A DNA stretch of 7,914 bases from Desulfurococcales archaeon. Its GTDB lineage: Archaea; Thermoproteota; Thermoprotei_A; CAZTBM01; SZUA-1508. The DNA lies in NCBI GenBank assembly GCA_015661855.1, contig DQVH01000086.1, forward strand, positions 1 to 7,914, read 5' to 3'. The stretch's first letter is position 1, and each line of letters begins with the position of its first letter. A program made the position numbers and the translations under genes. Under the pieces are notes generated by a model that saw nothing but the letters and a program-made list of their open reading frames with translations, did no database searches and was not told where the DNA came from. Below, piece by piece: positions 1 through 6,292 of this stretch.

Positions 1-80
1 GTTTAATGAATACATTATGAATGTTATCATCAGTAATTTCAGGGGGACTTCTTACTAATAATGTATTCCCTGGAGTAATA

Positions 81-89
81 TTTTTAAAT
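81..89 (+). promoter_or_regulatory. TATA-like promoter box of the glutamate synthase operon
   Basis: The AT-rich stretch TTTTTAAAT resembles an archaeal TATA box. With the usual 25-26 bp spacing, transcription would begin near 111. This fits translation from ATG 129 behind a GGTGA ribosome site (117-121), or a leaderless start at ATG 111. It argues against any start upstream, since position 21 would lie outside the transcript. No experiment supports it; it is a sequence match only. Confidence 0.5.
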
Positions 90-128
90 GTGAACTACAT
101 AATCTCTAACATGCGTGGTGAACTTCTT

Positions 129-797
129 ATGTCGAGTGGTGTACTCGAAATAGATGCTAAAGGTTTAGAACCTTCTAAAGTGAATGCGAAAATAAGGGAG
201 GCTATAGGTAAGGGGTTGAAAGCTATAGTTGTTAATGCTAGAGATGCTTATGGTATAGCTGCTGGATTGAAGGGAGGTGAAGTAGTAATTAAGGGTGATG
301 TAGGTGACTATCTAGGTATGTTGAATAGTGGTGCTAGAATAATTGTTGAGGGTAATGCTGGTAACTATGTTGGTGATGGCGCTTGGTCTGGTGAAATCAT
401 AGTTAAAGGTAATGTAGGTTATGGTGCTGGTATATACGCTTACGGAGGTACAATAGTTATTGAAGGTAATGCTGGTGATGCTGTTGGCCAAATACTTAAG
501 GGTGCAACAATACTAGTAAAAGGTAATGCAGGTAACAATATAGGTGTATACATGGTTAACGGTGATATAATTATAGTTGGTAATGCTGGTGAAAAACTAG
601 GTGACTGGATGATTAGAGGGACAATATATCTTGGAGGTAACTGTAAGAGTTATGGGCACAACACTAAAGTTGAAAACTTAACAGATGAGGATATTAAGAA
701 ACTTAAAACACTATTTGAAAAATATAATGTTAAAGCTGATCCATCTAAGTTTAAAAAGATAGTTCCTGCATCCGTAAGACCATTCTATGGTAAGTAG
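129..797 (+). CDS. gltB3: Glutamate synthase GXGXG-domain protein (archaeal GltB3)
   Basis: This is the C-terminal GXGXG domain of the glutamate synthase large subunit, encoded here as a separate 222-residue protein. In the fused bacterial enzyme this right-handed beta-helix is a structural domain packed against the glutaminase and FMN domains. The sequence shows about six repeats of the form G-x-[IV]-x-[IV]-x-G-[ND]-[AV]-G between residues 48 and 176 (for example GGEVVIKGDVG, GEIIVKGNVG, GTIVIEGNAG), then a charged helical tail. ATG 129 is preferred because GGTGA at 117-121 precedes it by 7 nt and family members begin near this residue. ATG 111 is the alternative, and the frame stays open back to 21. 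Its stop is 12 nt before the next gene, so the two are almost certainly cotranscribed. Family assignment is firm; the start is moderately sure. Confidence 0.9.
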   Translation: MSSGVLEIDAKGLEPSKVNAKIREAIGKGLKAIVVNARDAYGIAAGLKGGEVVIKGDVGDYLGMLNSGARIIVEGNAGNYVGDGAWSGEIIVKGNVGYGAGIYAYGGTIVIEGNAGDAVGQILKGATILVKGNAGNNIGVYMVNGDIIIVGNAGEKLGDWMIRGTIYLGGNCKSYGHNTKVENLTDEDIKKLKTLFEKYNVKADPSKFKKIVPASVRPFYGK

Positions 798-809
798 GGG
801 GTGTAGGTT

Positions 810-2162
810 ATGGCTTTTAAGCATCCACTCTACCCAAAAATAGCTACTAAAAGGTACTCTGAAAACATATATAAATTTGCAGTAGACGATATAAGGTTTA
901 AAGCTGAAACAGGAAAGTACATTGTTAGAGGTTTCGGGTACGCTGGTAGACTACCACACTTTGATGACTTTCTATTCGTACCAGCCCATATAGCTCCACC
1001 AGAGCCAATAGACATCTATAGGGAGAGTGTTGATACAACAGTAGTTATCGGTAAGGGTAGAGTTAAGAAACCACTAGTACTAAAAACACCAGTACTCATA
1101 GGGGCTATGAGTTATGGTGCTACTAGTAGAGAGTTTAAACTAGCATGTGCTAAGGCAGCAAACATTACCGGTACAGCCTCGAATACTGGAGAGGGTGGTA
1201 TGGTTACAACACGTAAAGGCGATAGTATTGAGTGGACAGAGTACGAGTATACTAAGCCAGGAGGCTACCTAATAGTACAGTTTGCCTCTGGAAGGTGGGG
1301 TGTAAGTGTAGACTACCTACTACACAGTGATGCAATAGAGATTAAGTATGGTCAGGGAGCTAAACCAGGTATGGGAGGCCACCTACTAGGAGAGAAGGTA
1401 ACAGAGGAAATTGCTAGAGCCAGGGGTATACCTGTAGGAACAGACTGTCTAAGCCCAGCAAGACACCTCGATATTAGATCACTAGACGACTTAAAGAAGA
1501 TAGTTAAAATCCTTAGAGACATAGTTGGCTATGATAAACCTATAGGGTTAAAGCTTGGACCTGGAAGAGTATACAAGGATGTATACATGGCTGTACAAGC
1601 AGACATAGACTATATAGCTATAGACGGTAAGTATGGTGGTACTGGTGCAAGCCCTGATCCAGCAATACAGAATGTAGGTTTACCCACAATAGCATGTATA
1701 CCGCCAGCAATAAAGGCATTTAAGGATGCAGGAGTGTATGGAGATGTACAGTTAATTATGCTTGGTGGATTCCGTGATGGAGGTGATGTTGCAAAAGCAC
1801 TAGCTTTAGGTGCAGATGCTGTAGCAATGGTTTCAGCTATAGAGATTGCAGCAGGATGTGTAATGTGTGGTATGTGCTCTATAGGTCGATGCCCAGTAGG
1901 TATATGTACACAGGATCCAGAGTTGAGAAAGAAGCTTGGTGGAGGTAAAGGTATAGATCAGGCAGCAGAATGGATTGCAAACTACATAAAAGCTGTAACA
2001 AAGGAGGTTGCAATGATAGCAGCTGCAGTAGGACATAAGAGTATTAGAGAATTCAACCCAGAAGACCTAAGAGCACTAACTATCGAAGCAGCAGCAATGG
2101 CAGGTGTAAAACTGGCAGGTCTAGAAGACTACGTACTACCACAGTGGAAAGGCTTCTACTAA
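810..2162 (+). CDS. gltB2: Glutamate synthase FMN/Fe-S synthase-domain protein (archaeal GltB2)
   Basis: This is the synthase domain of glutamate synthase: a TIM barrel that uses FMN to reduce the 2-iminoglutarate formed from 2-oxoglutarate and ammonia. It has 450 residues. Family motifs in order: GAMSYGATS (98-106), NTGEGG (125-130), QFASGRWGV (157-165), YGQGAKPGMGG (180-190), SPARHLDIRSL (215-225), DGKYGGTGASP (272-282) and GGFRDGGDVAKALALGADAV (319-338). The cluster loop AAGCVMCGMCSIGRCPVGIC (347-366) keeps the C-x5-C-x4-C pattern (C350, C356, C361) that binds the 3Fe-4S cluster in known enzymes, with extra cysteines at 353 and 366. The tandem 4Fe-4S ferredoxin insertion found in some archaeal homologues is absent, as is a glutaminase domain. 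A GGGGGTG ribosome site (797-803) lies 6 nt before the ATG. The electron donor and ammonia source cannot be read from this window. Confidence 0.93.
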   Translation: MAFKHPLYPKIATKRYSENIYKFAVDDIRFKAETGKYIVRGFGYAGRLPHFDDFLFVPAHIAPPEPIDIYRESVDTTVVIGKGRVKKPLVLKTPVLIGAMSYGATSREFKLACAKAANITGTASNTGEGGMVTTRKGDSIEWTEYEYTKPGGYLIVQFASGRWGVSVDYLLHSDAIEIKYGQGAKPGMGGHLLGEKVTEEIARARGIPVGTDCLSPARHLDIRSLDDLKKIVKILRDIVGYDKPIGLKLGPGRVYKDVYMAVQADIDYIAIDGKYGGTGASPDPAIQNVGLPTIACIPPAIKAFKDAGVYGDVQLIMLGGFRDGGDVAKALALGADAVAMVSAIEIAAGCVMCGMCSIGRCPVGICTQDPELRKKLGGGKGIDQAAEWIANYIKAVTKEVAMIAAAVGHKSIREFNPEDLRALTIEAAAMAGVKLAGLEDYVLPQWKGFY

Positions 2163-2290
2163 TCAACATAATCAACCTTTCTTTCCCCAAACTTAACCCA
2201 TAGTAACCTTCGAAAAACAAAAACAATAACATAGTATTTTCTCCTCCTTCACTAGATCAAACCGAATCCAGTATGACTGAGCCACTCTAC

Positions 2291-2300
2291 ATAAATATTC
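2291..2300 (+). promoter_or_regulatory. Candidate TATA box upstream of the Cys-rich protein gene
   Basis: ATAAATATTC is the most TATA-like stretch in the 202-base gap after gltB2 and would place a transcript start near 2320, giving a leader of about 45 nt before ATG 2365. The word is nearly symmetric (AATATTTAT on the other strand), so orientation is uncertain. TCTTAAAG at 2301-2308 is an alternative. The rest of the gap holds a pyrimidine-rich stretch (2177-2186) that may help end gltB2 transcription. Confidence 0.35.
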
Positions 2301-2324
2301 TCTTAAAGACTAAACTCAGTATTG

Positions 2325-2348
2325 GAGACTACCTTGTAGTCCAGTCTC
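2325..2348 (+). repeat. Two overlapping inverted repeats in the leader before the Cys-rich gene
   Basis: GACTAC (2327-2332) and GTAGTC (2336-2341) form a perfect 6-bp stem with a 3-nt loop. GAGACT (2325-2330) and AGTCTC (2343-2348) form a second 6-bp stem with a 12-nt loop. They share bases, so only one can form at a time. They end 3 nt before the GAGGAG ribosome site (2352-2357) of the next gene. They could be an RNA control element or a dyad DNA site near the start of transcription; chance is also possible at this arm length. Confidence 0.4.
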
Positions 2349-2364
2349 TGTGAGGAGCAGGGTA

Positions 2365-2631
2365 ATGACGTATATTGATGATTATAGGGAGGTTATAGCT
2401 GAGGTTCACGGTAGACTACTTATTTCATGTAGGCTCGCATATAAGTGTAGAGGGTTATGTCCCATAGTTAAAAGGTTTTTGAGAAGAAAGAGTGTTACTG
2501 AAGTTACATGTGTTCACCCTAATAGACTCTATACAGCTCTAAGCGAGTGGATTGACAGGCTAAATACTAGCGATATCGAGGAGTTCCCATACACACTACC
2601 GGTAGTTGAAGGTGAGGGAGCTACAGCGTAA
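2365..2631 (+). CDS. Small Cys-rich hypothetical protein
   Basis: I do not recognise this 88-residue protein. ATG 2365 is chosen because GAGGAG (2352-2357) lies 7 nt upstream; GTG 2350 in the same frame would overlap that site. Visible features are four cysteines spaced C22-x5-C28-x3-C32-x16-C49, with histidines at 15 and 51, which could bind a metal or an Fe-S cluster. The cysteines lie within or beside a basic stretch (KRFLRRK, 36-42). A short amphipathic helix (about 54-66) and an acidic, proline-containing tail follow. There is no signal peptide or membrane segment, so it is probably cytoplasmic. The cation transporter gene starts 47 nt downstream on the same strand, so cotranscription is plausible and a metal-related role is possible but only inferred. 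Codon use resembles its neighbours, which supports a real gene. Confidence 0.65.
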   Translation: MTYIDDYREVIAEVHGRLLISCRLAYKCRGLCPIVKRFLRRKSVTEVTCVHPNRLYTALSEWIDRLNTSDIEEFPYTLPVVEGEGATA

Positions 2632-2678
2632 ACGTAAAAGTATATTAGGTGTTATTCTATTGGAATAGCAGGTTAACT

Positions 2679-3878
2679 ATGGTTAATGTGAAATATTACA
2701 GTAGGGACTTTAGTGAAATACTATTATCAGTACTATTCTATGTTATTGGAAGTATAGTCATAGGGTTAGTACTTAGTGGTAGTACTAGTCTCCTTAGAGT
2801 ATTCCCAGCAATAATAGTTATTATTCCAGCATCTAACGGTATTAGAGGGAATATTTATGCACCACTAGGTTCAAGACTAAATACACTACTACACCTAGGC
2901 TTAATAGAGCCGTCACTAAAATACTCAAAGTACCTAGCTGAAAACATATTCTCAGTAATAGTTCTTGTTATAGTAGCTAATATGTATCTTAGTATTCTAG
3001 GTTCACTAGCCTCCCTACTTATAGGCTACGGTTTTCCAATACTAGAGTTTATAAGTGTAACATTCACTACATCACTTATAACACTCCCCATACTAACACT
3101 AGTAACAATAACAATATCGATTACAACATTTAGGTTTGGTTTAGACCCAGATAACTTCTCAACACCACTAGTTACTTTAGTAAGTGATGTAGTTACACTC
3201 CCAACATTACTAATGGTGTTAAGCCTAGTAAGTAGTTTAAGTAGGGTACACTTGATACTCATAAGTTTAGCTACAGTAATAGTAGCATGTATTTCTATAC
3301 TTAAGCTTACTCTACATAGAGTTAAACATGAAATATCCATAAAAATTGTAAGAGAGAATTTACCACCATGCCTACTTAGTTGTATAGTGCAGATACTACC
3401 TGGAATGGGGTTAGGTATAGTATTGAGTAGGCTACTAGAGTATCCGAGTATACTCTTCCTGATACCACCATTTATAGGGTCTATTGGTGCTCTAATAGGG
3501 ATAGTTTCATCAAAGTTTTCAACAGCACTACATCTAGGTGAAATTGAACCAAAGTTTAGAATTGAAGGTAAAACTCTAAACCTAATAATTACAGCTTTCA
3601 CTACAGGTTTCATAATATTCTCTACACTATTCATTATAGACGTTATAGTCTCAACAGTTATACATTTAGAAATGCCCAGTATACCACTACTATTCATACT
3701 CATTACTCTAGCTGGATTCATAACATTATCAATATCGCTAATCCTATCATACTATACCTCAGTCATCACGTTTACTAAGGGTGTAGACCCAGATAACGTA
3801 GTTATACCGCTACTAACTAGTATTATTGACCTACTTGGAGTTATAGTGTTATCCATACTAACAATACTCATAGTTTAA
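2679..3878 (+). CDS. MgtE/SLC41-type divalent cation transporter, two fused membrane domains
   Basis: A 399-residue integral membrane protein with two tandem copies of the MgtE/SLC41 transporter domain, probably moving Mg2+ or a similar cation. Copy 1 (about residues 12-210) holds PASNGIRGNIYAPLGSRLNT (50-69), LHLGLIEP, then LDPDN (155-159) and TPLVTLVSD (162-170). Copy 2 (about 225-399) repeats the order: GSIGALIGIVSSKFSTALHL (267-286), GEIEP, VDPDN (369-373) and PLLTSIID (377-384). The DPDN...P...T..D signature is typical of the family. About ten hydrophobic segments are visible. The N-terminal regulatory and CBS domains of bacterial MgtE are absent, as in SLC41 proteins. ATG 2679 has a weak AGG site 6 nt upstream; GTG 2649 would add ten residues. 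The stop overlaps that of the convergent gene. Family is firm; substrate is inferred. Confidence 0.85.
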   Translation: MVNVKYYSRDFSEILLSVLFYVIGSIVIGLVLSGSTSLLRVFPAIIVIIPASNGIRGNIYAPLGSRLNTLLHLGLIEPSLKYSKYLAENIFSVIVLVIVANMYLSILGSLASLLIGYGFPILEFISVTFTTSLITLPILTLVTITISITTFRFGLDPDNFSTPLVTLVSDVVTLPTLLMVLSLVSSLSRVHLILISLATVIVACISILKLTLHRVKHEISIKIVRENLPPCLLSCIVQILPGMGLGIVLSRLLEYPSILFLIPPFIGSIGALIGIVSSKFSTALHLGEIEPKFRIEGKTLNLIITAFTTGFIIFSTLFIIDVIVSTVIHLEMPSIPLLFILITLAGFITLSISLILSYYTSVITFTKGVDPDNVVIPLLTSIIDLLGVIVLSILTILIV

Positions 3879-5341
3879 ACTATAAGTGATAGTAGGTATG
3901 GTGCTGTTAATACTAGGAATACTAGTCTAACAGTACCAGCAATAACACCTACTTTAAGCATACTCTTAACCCTAATCACCCCTGTTGAGTAGGCTATAGC
4001 CATTGGCGGTGTTGAAGCTGGTAATGTACACGCTATTGAGCATGCCATAGCAGTCGTTAGAATAGGTATAACGGGGTTAACATTTACACCTAAAGCTACT
4101 GTTGCAGCTATAGGGCAGAATATGTTTGCTGTAGCAGTATTTGATGCAACCTGTGTTAAACAGAAAGCTAGAGTAGCAGTAACCAGTGTTATCGTCAGTG
4201 TTGATGCTTCACTACAGTACACTCTAACAGTAGATGAAATCCACTCAGCTAAACCACTACTAACAATACCCTTACCTAATAGTAGTCCTCCACCAAATAG
4301 GAATATAGTGTTCCAGTCTATCCCCTTAACCATCTGGTTAAATGGTAGAATATGTTTACCCCTATACCTAATTAGGGGTAGCAGTATTAGTATGATTATT
4401 GCAGGTGCATACTCTGGAATATACCTTTTAAAAATAGATGCTAAGAATGTTAAAAATGGTATACCGGTTACTGAAGCGGTAATGGATAGTAGTCCTGGAG
4501 TAGACCATAAGGTTATAGCTAGTATGAATACTGCTAGTACAGATTTCTCTGCAAAACCCATAGGCTCTCTGATAACATTACTCCTAGGAGGCTTAACATT
4601 CAGGTATCTCCTGTAGAGTAGGATTAGTATAAGCCATGAGGTTATGAGACCAAATAATGCTTGAGGTGTACCGAAGATAAACCAGTCGAAGAAGCTTATA
4701 GTTCTCCCAGTAAACTCCTCAACAACAGCTTTACCGATAAGGTTTGGTGGTGTACTTATTAGGAATAATAGTGCACCAGCTGTAGCAGCATTAGCCATTA
4801 GGAGTAGCGTCATCTCCTCAACCTCTCTACTCCTACCATGAATAGCTGAGAGATAGGCTAAAGTAATTGGTAACATAATACTAGCTGCACCAGTAATAGA
4901 ACCTATCATGCTGAGAAAGAATGTTGGTAAACATATAGTAGTAAACACTGATAATGGGAAACTTTCACCCCTATAAAGGCCTGATAGGAATGATACAATC
5001 CTCCTATCGAGACCTGAAACCCTAAATGCATTAGCTAGTGCAAAAGCCCCCATGAAAATCCATATTATTGGACTTAGATATGTAGGTAGAGCATACCTCC
5101 ACTCCAAGATACCAAACATGGGGAGTATGAGTGCCGGTAGGAGACCTGTAAGACCTAAAGGTACAACCTCAAATATCCACCAACAGATAACCCATAAGAG
5201 TAGTCCAAGCGTAATCTGTGCAGCTTTAGGGTGGGCATTAACGGATATGGATGCCTCACATAAACCTGGAATAGGGGGTAGTAGCACCATTAATGTAAAG
5301 ACTAGTGGCCCAAGAATTAAAGGGGTAAACCTAGTCTTCAC
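3875..5341 (-). CDS. DASS/SLC13-family anion:cation symporter
   Basis: A 488-residue membrane protein of the divalent anion:Na+ symporter family (sulfate, or di/tricarboxylates such as succinate or citrate). Evidence, in residues from the GTG chosen: the N-terminal block TLGLLLWVICWWIFEVVPLG (44-63), ATAGALLFLISTPPNLIGKA (186-205), WNTIFLFGGGLLLGKG (344-359), QVASNTATANIFCPI (397-411) and LPASTPPMAIAYSTG (440-454). About eleven or twelve hydrophobic segments are present. The second hairpin keeps the family's SNT motif (400-402), while the first reads SIT (148-150). GTG 5341 is preferred: GGTGGTG (5354-5348) lies 6 nt upstream, and the TATA-like box at 5378-5386 predicts a transcript start near 5357. 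In-frame TTG 5356 and GTGs 5353 and 5350 remain possible. It is transcribed divergently from the ACT/V4R gene. The substrate cannot be read from sequence. Confidence 0.88.
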   Translation of the reverse strand: MKTRFTPLILGPLVFTLMVLLPPIPGLCEASISVNAHPKAAQITLGLLLWVICWWIFEVVPLGLTGLLPALILPMFGILEWRYALPTYLSPIIWIFMGAFALANAFRVSGLDRRIVSFLSGLYRGESFPLSVFTTICLPTFFLSMIGSITGAASIMLPITLAYLSAIHGRSREVEEMTLLLMANAATAGALLFLISTPPNLIGKAVVEEFTGRTISFFDWFIFGTPQALFGLITSWLILILLYRRYLNVKPPRSNVIREPMGFAEKSVLAVFILAITLWSTPGLLSITASVTGIPFLTFLASIFKRYIPEYAPAIIILILLPLIRYRGKHILPFNQMVKGIDWNTIFLFGGGLLLGKGIVSSGLAEWISSTVRVYCSEASTLTITLVTATLAFCLTQVASNTATANIFCPIAATVALGVNVNPVIPILTTAMACSIACTLPASTPPMAIAYSTGVIRVKSMLKVGVIAGTVRLVFLVLTAPYLLSLIV

Positions 5342-5377
5342 TAGAAACACCACCAAAAAGTAACAATATCACCTAGA

Positions 5378-5386
5378 ATATTAAAG
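5378..5386 (-). promoter_or_regulatory. TATA-like box of the DASS transporter gene
   Basis: Read on the minus strand the sequence is CTTTAATAT. A start about 25 bp downstream would fall near 5357, giving a leader of about 16 nt that includes the GGTGGTG ribosome site for GTG 5341. Only about 14 bp separates it from the oppositely oriented TATA-like box at 5401, so the two initiation complexes may interfere. Confidence 0.45.
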
Positions 5387-5400
5387 TAATGTGGATAGCA

Positions 5401-5407
5401 TTTATAT
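5401..5407 (+). promoter_or_regulatory. TATA-like box of the ACT/V4R gene
   Basis: TTTATAT would direct a transcript start near 5430, leaving a leader of about 45 nt that contains the palindrome at 5437-5451 and the AGGGAA ribosome site at 5465-5470, 4 nt before ATG 5475. This is a sequence match only. Confidence 0.45.
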
Positions 5408-5436
5408 CCTTCTCTACCCATAAAGCTAACAGAAGT

Positions 5437-5451
5437 ATACTACAGTAGTAT
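5437..5451. repeat. 15-bp perfect palindrome, candidate operator
   Basis: ATACTAC-A-GTAGTAT is a perfect dyad with 7-bp arms around A5444. It lies just downstream of the predicted transcript start of the ACT/V4R gene, where a bound dimer could block transcription. An overlapping palindrome AGTATACT spans 5434-5441. The genome is rich in TAGT/ACTA words, so chance occurrence is not negligible. As RNA the 1-nt loop cannot form without opening arm pairs, so a DNA site is more natural than a hairpin. Confidence 0.4.
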
Positions 5452-5474
5452 TCCAGTATAGGATAGGGAATAGT

Positions 5475-6284
5475 ATGGTTGAAAAACAAATTCCATTAGT
5501 ATGTCCAACTCGTGGAGAACGCTTACTAGGCTTAATCATAACATATGATATTAAGCCTGGTACACGAAAACTCTTAATAGAGGAGATTATTAAGGCACTC
5601 TATGAAATCGAATACACCGATATTAAAGCGAGTATCTATAATAAACGTGAGGATAAAGCAATACTATTCCTATACCTTACACTAGTTAAACCAAATATTG
5701 AACCAGAGGATGTTATAAGAGAGTTAAAGAGGAGGGTTAAGGGGATCAATGTAACATACATTCTACCCCAAACACCACTAGCACTCATAGATACTATAGG
5801 CTACCCGTTAAAGAGTGGTGATATAAGGATTTTCGCATTCGATGAGAAAGCAATAAACAGTGCATTTACGGAAATGTATAGGAGGATGGGTGCAACAGCA
5901 CTAGTAATACTATTCTACATAGGATTATACATAGGTAAGTCCATAGTTAAATCATACTACAATACACTCTTTGGGGGTAGAGTAGAGGATGTAGAGACAG
6001 CATTCACTGCATTCCTATACCTACTCCAGGCACTAGGTTGGGGTAGAATGGAGGTACTCAAGTTTAGTGATAGAGAGGTAGTAGTTAGAGCTAGAGATGT
6101 TATAGGTTTACTTGCTCGAACATCCGGTGAAACCCAGACACCGGGATCCATAGATCCATTAACACGAGGTTTAATAGCTGGCATTTTAAGTGAGATTACA
6201 GGTCGCGACTGGAGGGGTAAAGAGATAGACTTTAGTATAAGGGATGGCGAAACAGAAGTAGTATTCAAATATACACTCGTATAA
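5475..6284 (+). CDS. Predicted ligand-sensing regulator, ACT-like plus V4R-like domains
   Basis: A 269-residue soluble protein. Residues 16-98 look like an ACT-type beta-alpha-beta domain (strand LLGLIITYDI, helix LLIEEIIKALYEI, strands DIKASIYN and AILFLYLTLV, then a second helix and strand ending YILPQ). Residues 125-269 resemble the V4R (4-vinyl reductase) small-molecule-binding domain: helix MYRRMGATALVILFYIG (134-150), GKSIVKSYYN, a long helix 170-187, LGWGRMEVLKF (187-197), then the helix GLIAGILSEITGR (232-244) before terminal strands. The cysteine pair that ends many V4R domains is missing (Ser254 and Val262 sit where I would place them); the only cysteine is C10. No DNA-binding domain is obvious, so it may act by binding a ligand or a partner. 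It diverges from the transporter gene and may sense that substrate, which is inference. The domain calls come from fold-like patterns, not a search. Confidence 0.65.
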   Translation: MVEKQIPLVCPTRGERLLGLIITYDIKPGTRKLLIEEIIKALYEIEYTDIKASIYNKREDKAILFLYLTLVKPNIEPEDVIRELKRRVKGINVTYILPQTPLALIDTIGYPLKSGDIRIFAFDEKAINSAFTEMYRRMGATALVILFYIGLYIGKSIVKSYYNTLFGGRVEDVETAFTAFLYLLQALGWGRMEVLKFSDREVVVRARDVIGLLARTSGETQTPGSIDPLTRGLIAGILSEITGRDWRGKEIDFSIRDGETEVVFKYTLV

Positions 6285-6292
6285 AGCTGTCT

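Noticed and set aside
38..74. Inverted repeat TTCAGGG/CCCTGGA upstream of the gltB3 TATA-like box
   Set aside because: Only five perfect pairs at the core with a 23-base spacer and one mismatch/wobble beyond. Too weak to call an operator or terminator without conservation data.
21..128. Upstream extension of the GltB3 frame to an ATG at 21
   Set aside because: The added 36 residues are unlike the family. A TATA-like box at 81-89 lies inside the extension, and ATG 129 has a properly spaced GGTGA site.
830..1015. 61-codon minus-strand frame inside gltB2
   Set aside because: It lies opposite a conserved enzyme gene, has no family resemblance, and its composition is a by-product of the coding strand.
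1833..2036. 67-codon minus-strand frame rich in Cys, Tyr and Ser inside gltB2
   Set aside because: The cysteines come from complementing GCA-rich coding sequence around the Fe-S loop; no start signals and no recognisable domain.
2375..2401. TTGATGA followed by CTGA, resembling a second C/D sRNA
   Set aside because: The C box is off consensus in its first base, no C'/D' pair of suitable spacing follows, and the stretch encodes the start of the Cys-rich protein.
3026..3721. 231-codon minus-strand frame opposite the cation transporter
   Set aside because: The plus strand has clear duplicated MgtE/SLC41 motifs. The antisense product lacks any coherent domain and has no ribosome site that I can see.
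4122..4616. 164-codon plus-strand frame opposite the DASS transporter
   Set aside because: The minus-strand gene carries family motifs across this stretch; the plus frame is its shadow.
5052..5363. 103-codon plus-strand frame at the start of the DASS gene
   Set aside because: Antisense to the conserved N-terminal transporter block, with no independent support.
5957..6268. 103-codon minus-strand frame inside the ACT/V4R gene
   Set aside because: Shadow frame with low-complexity Ser/Thr/Leu content opposite a better-supported gene.
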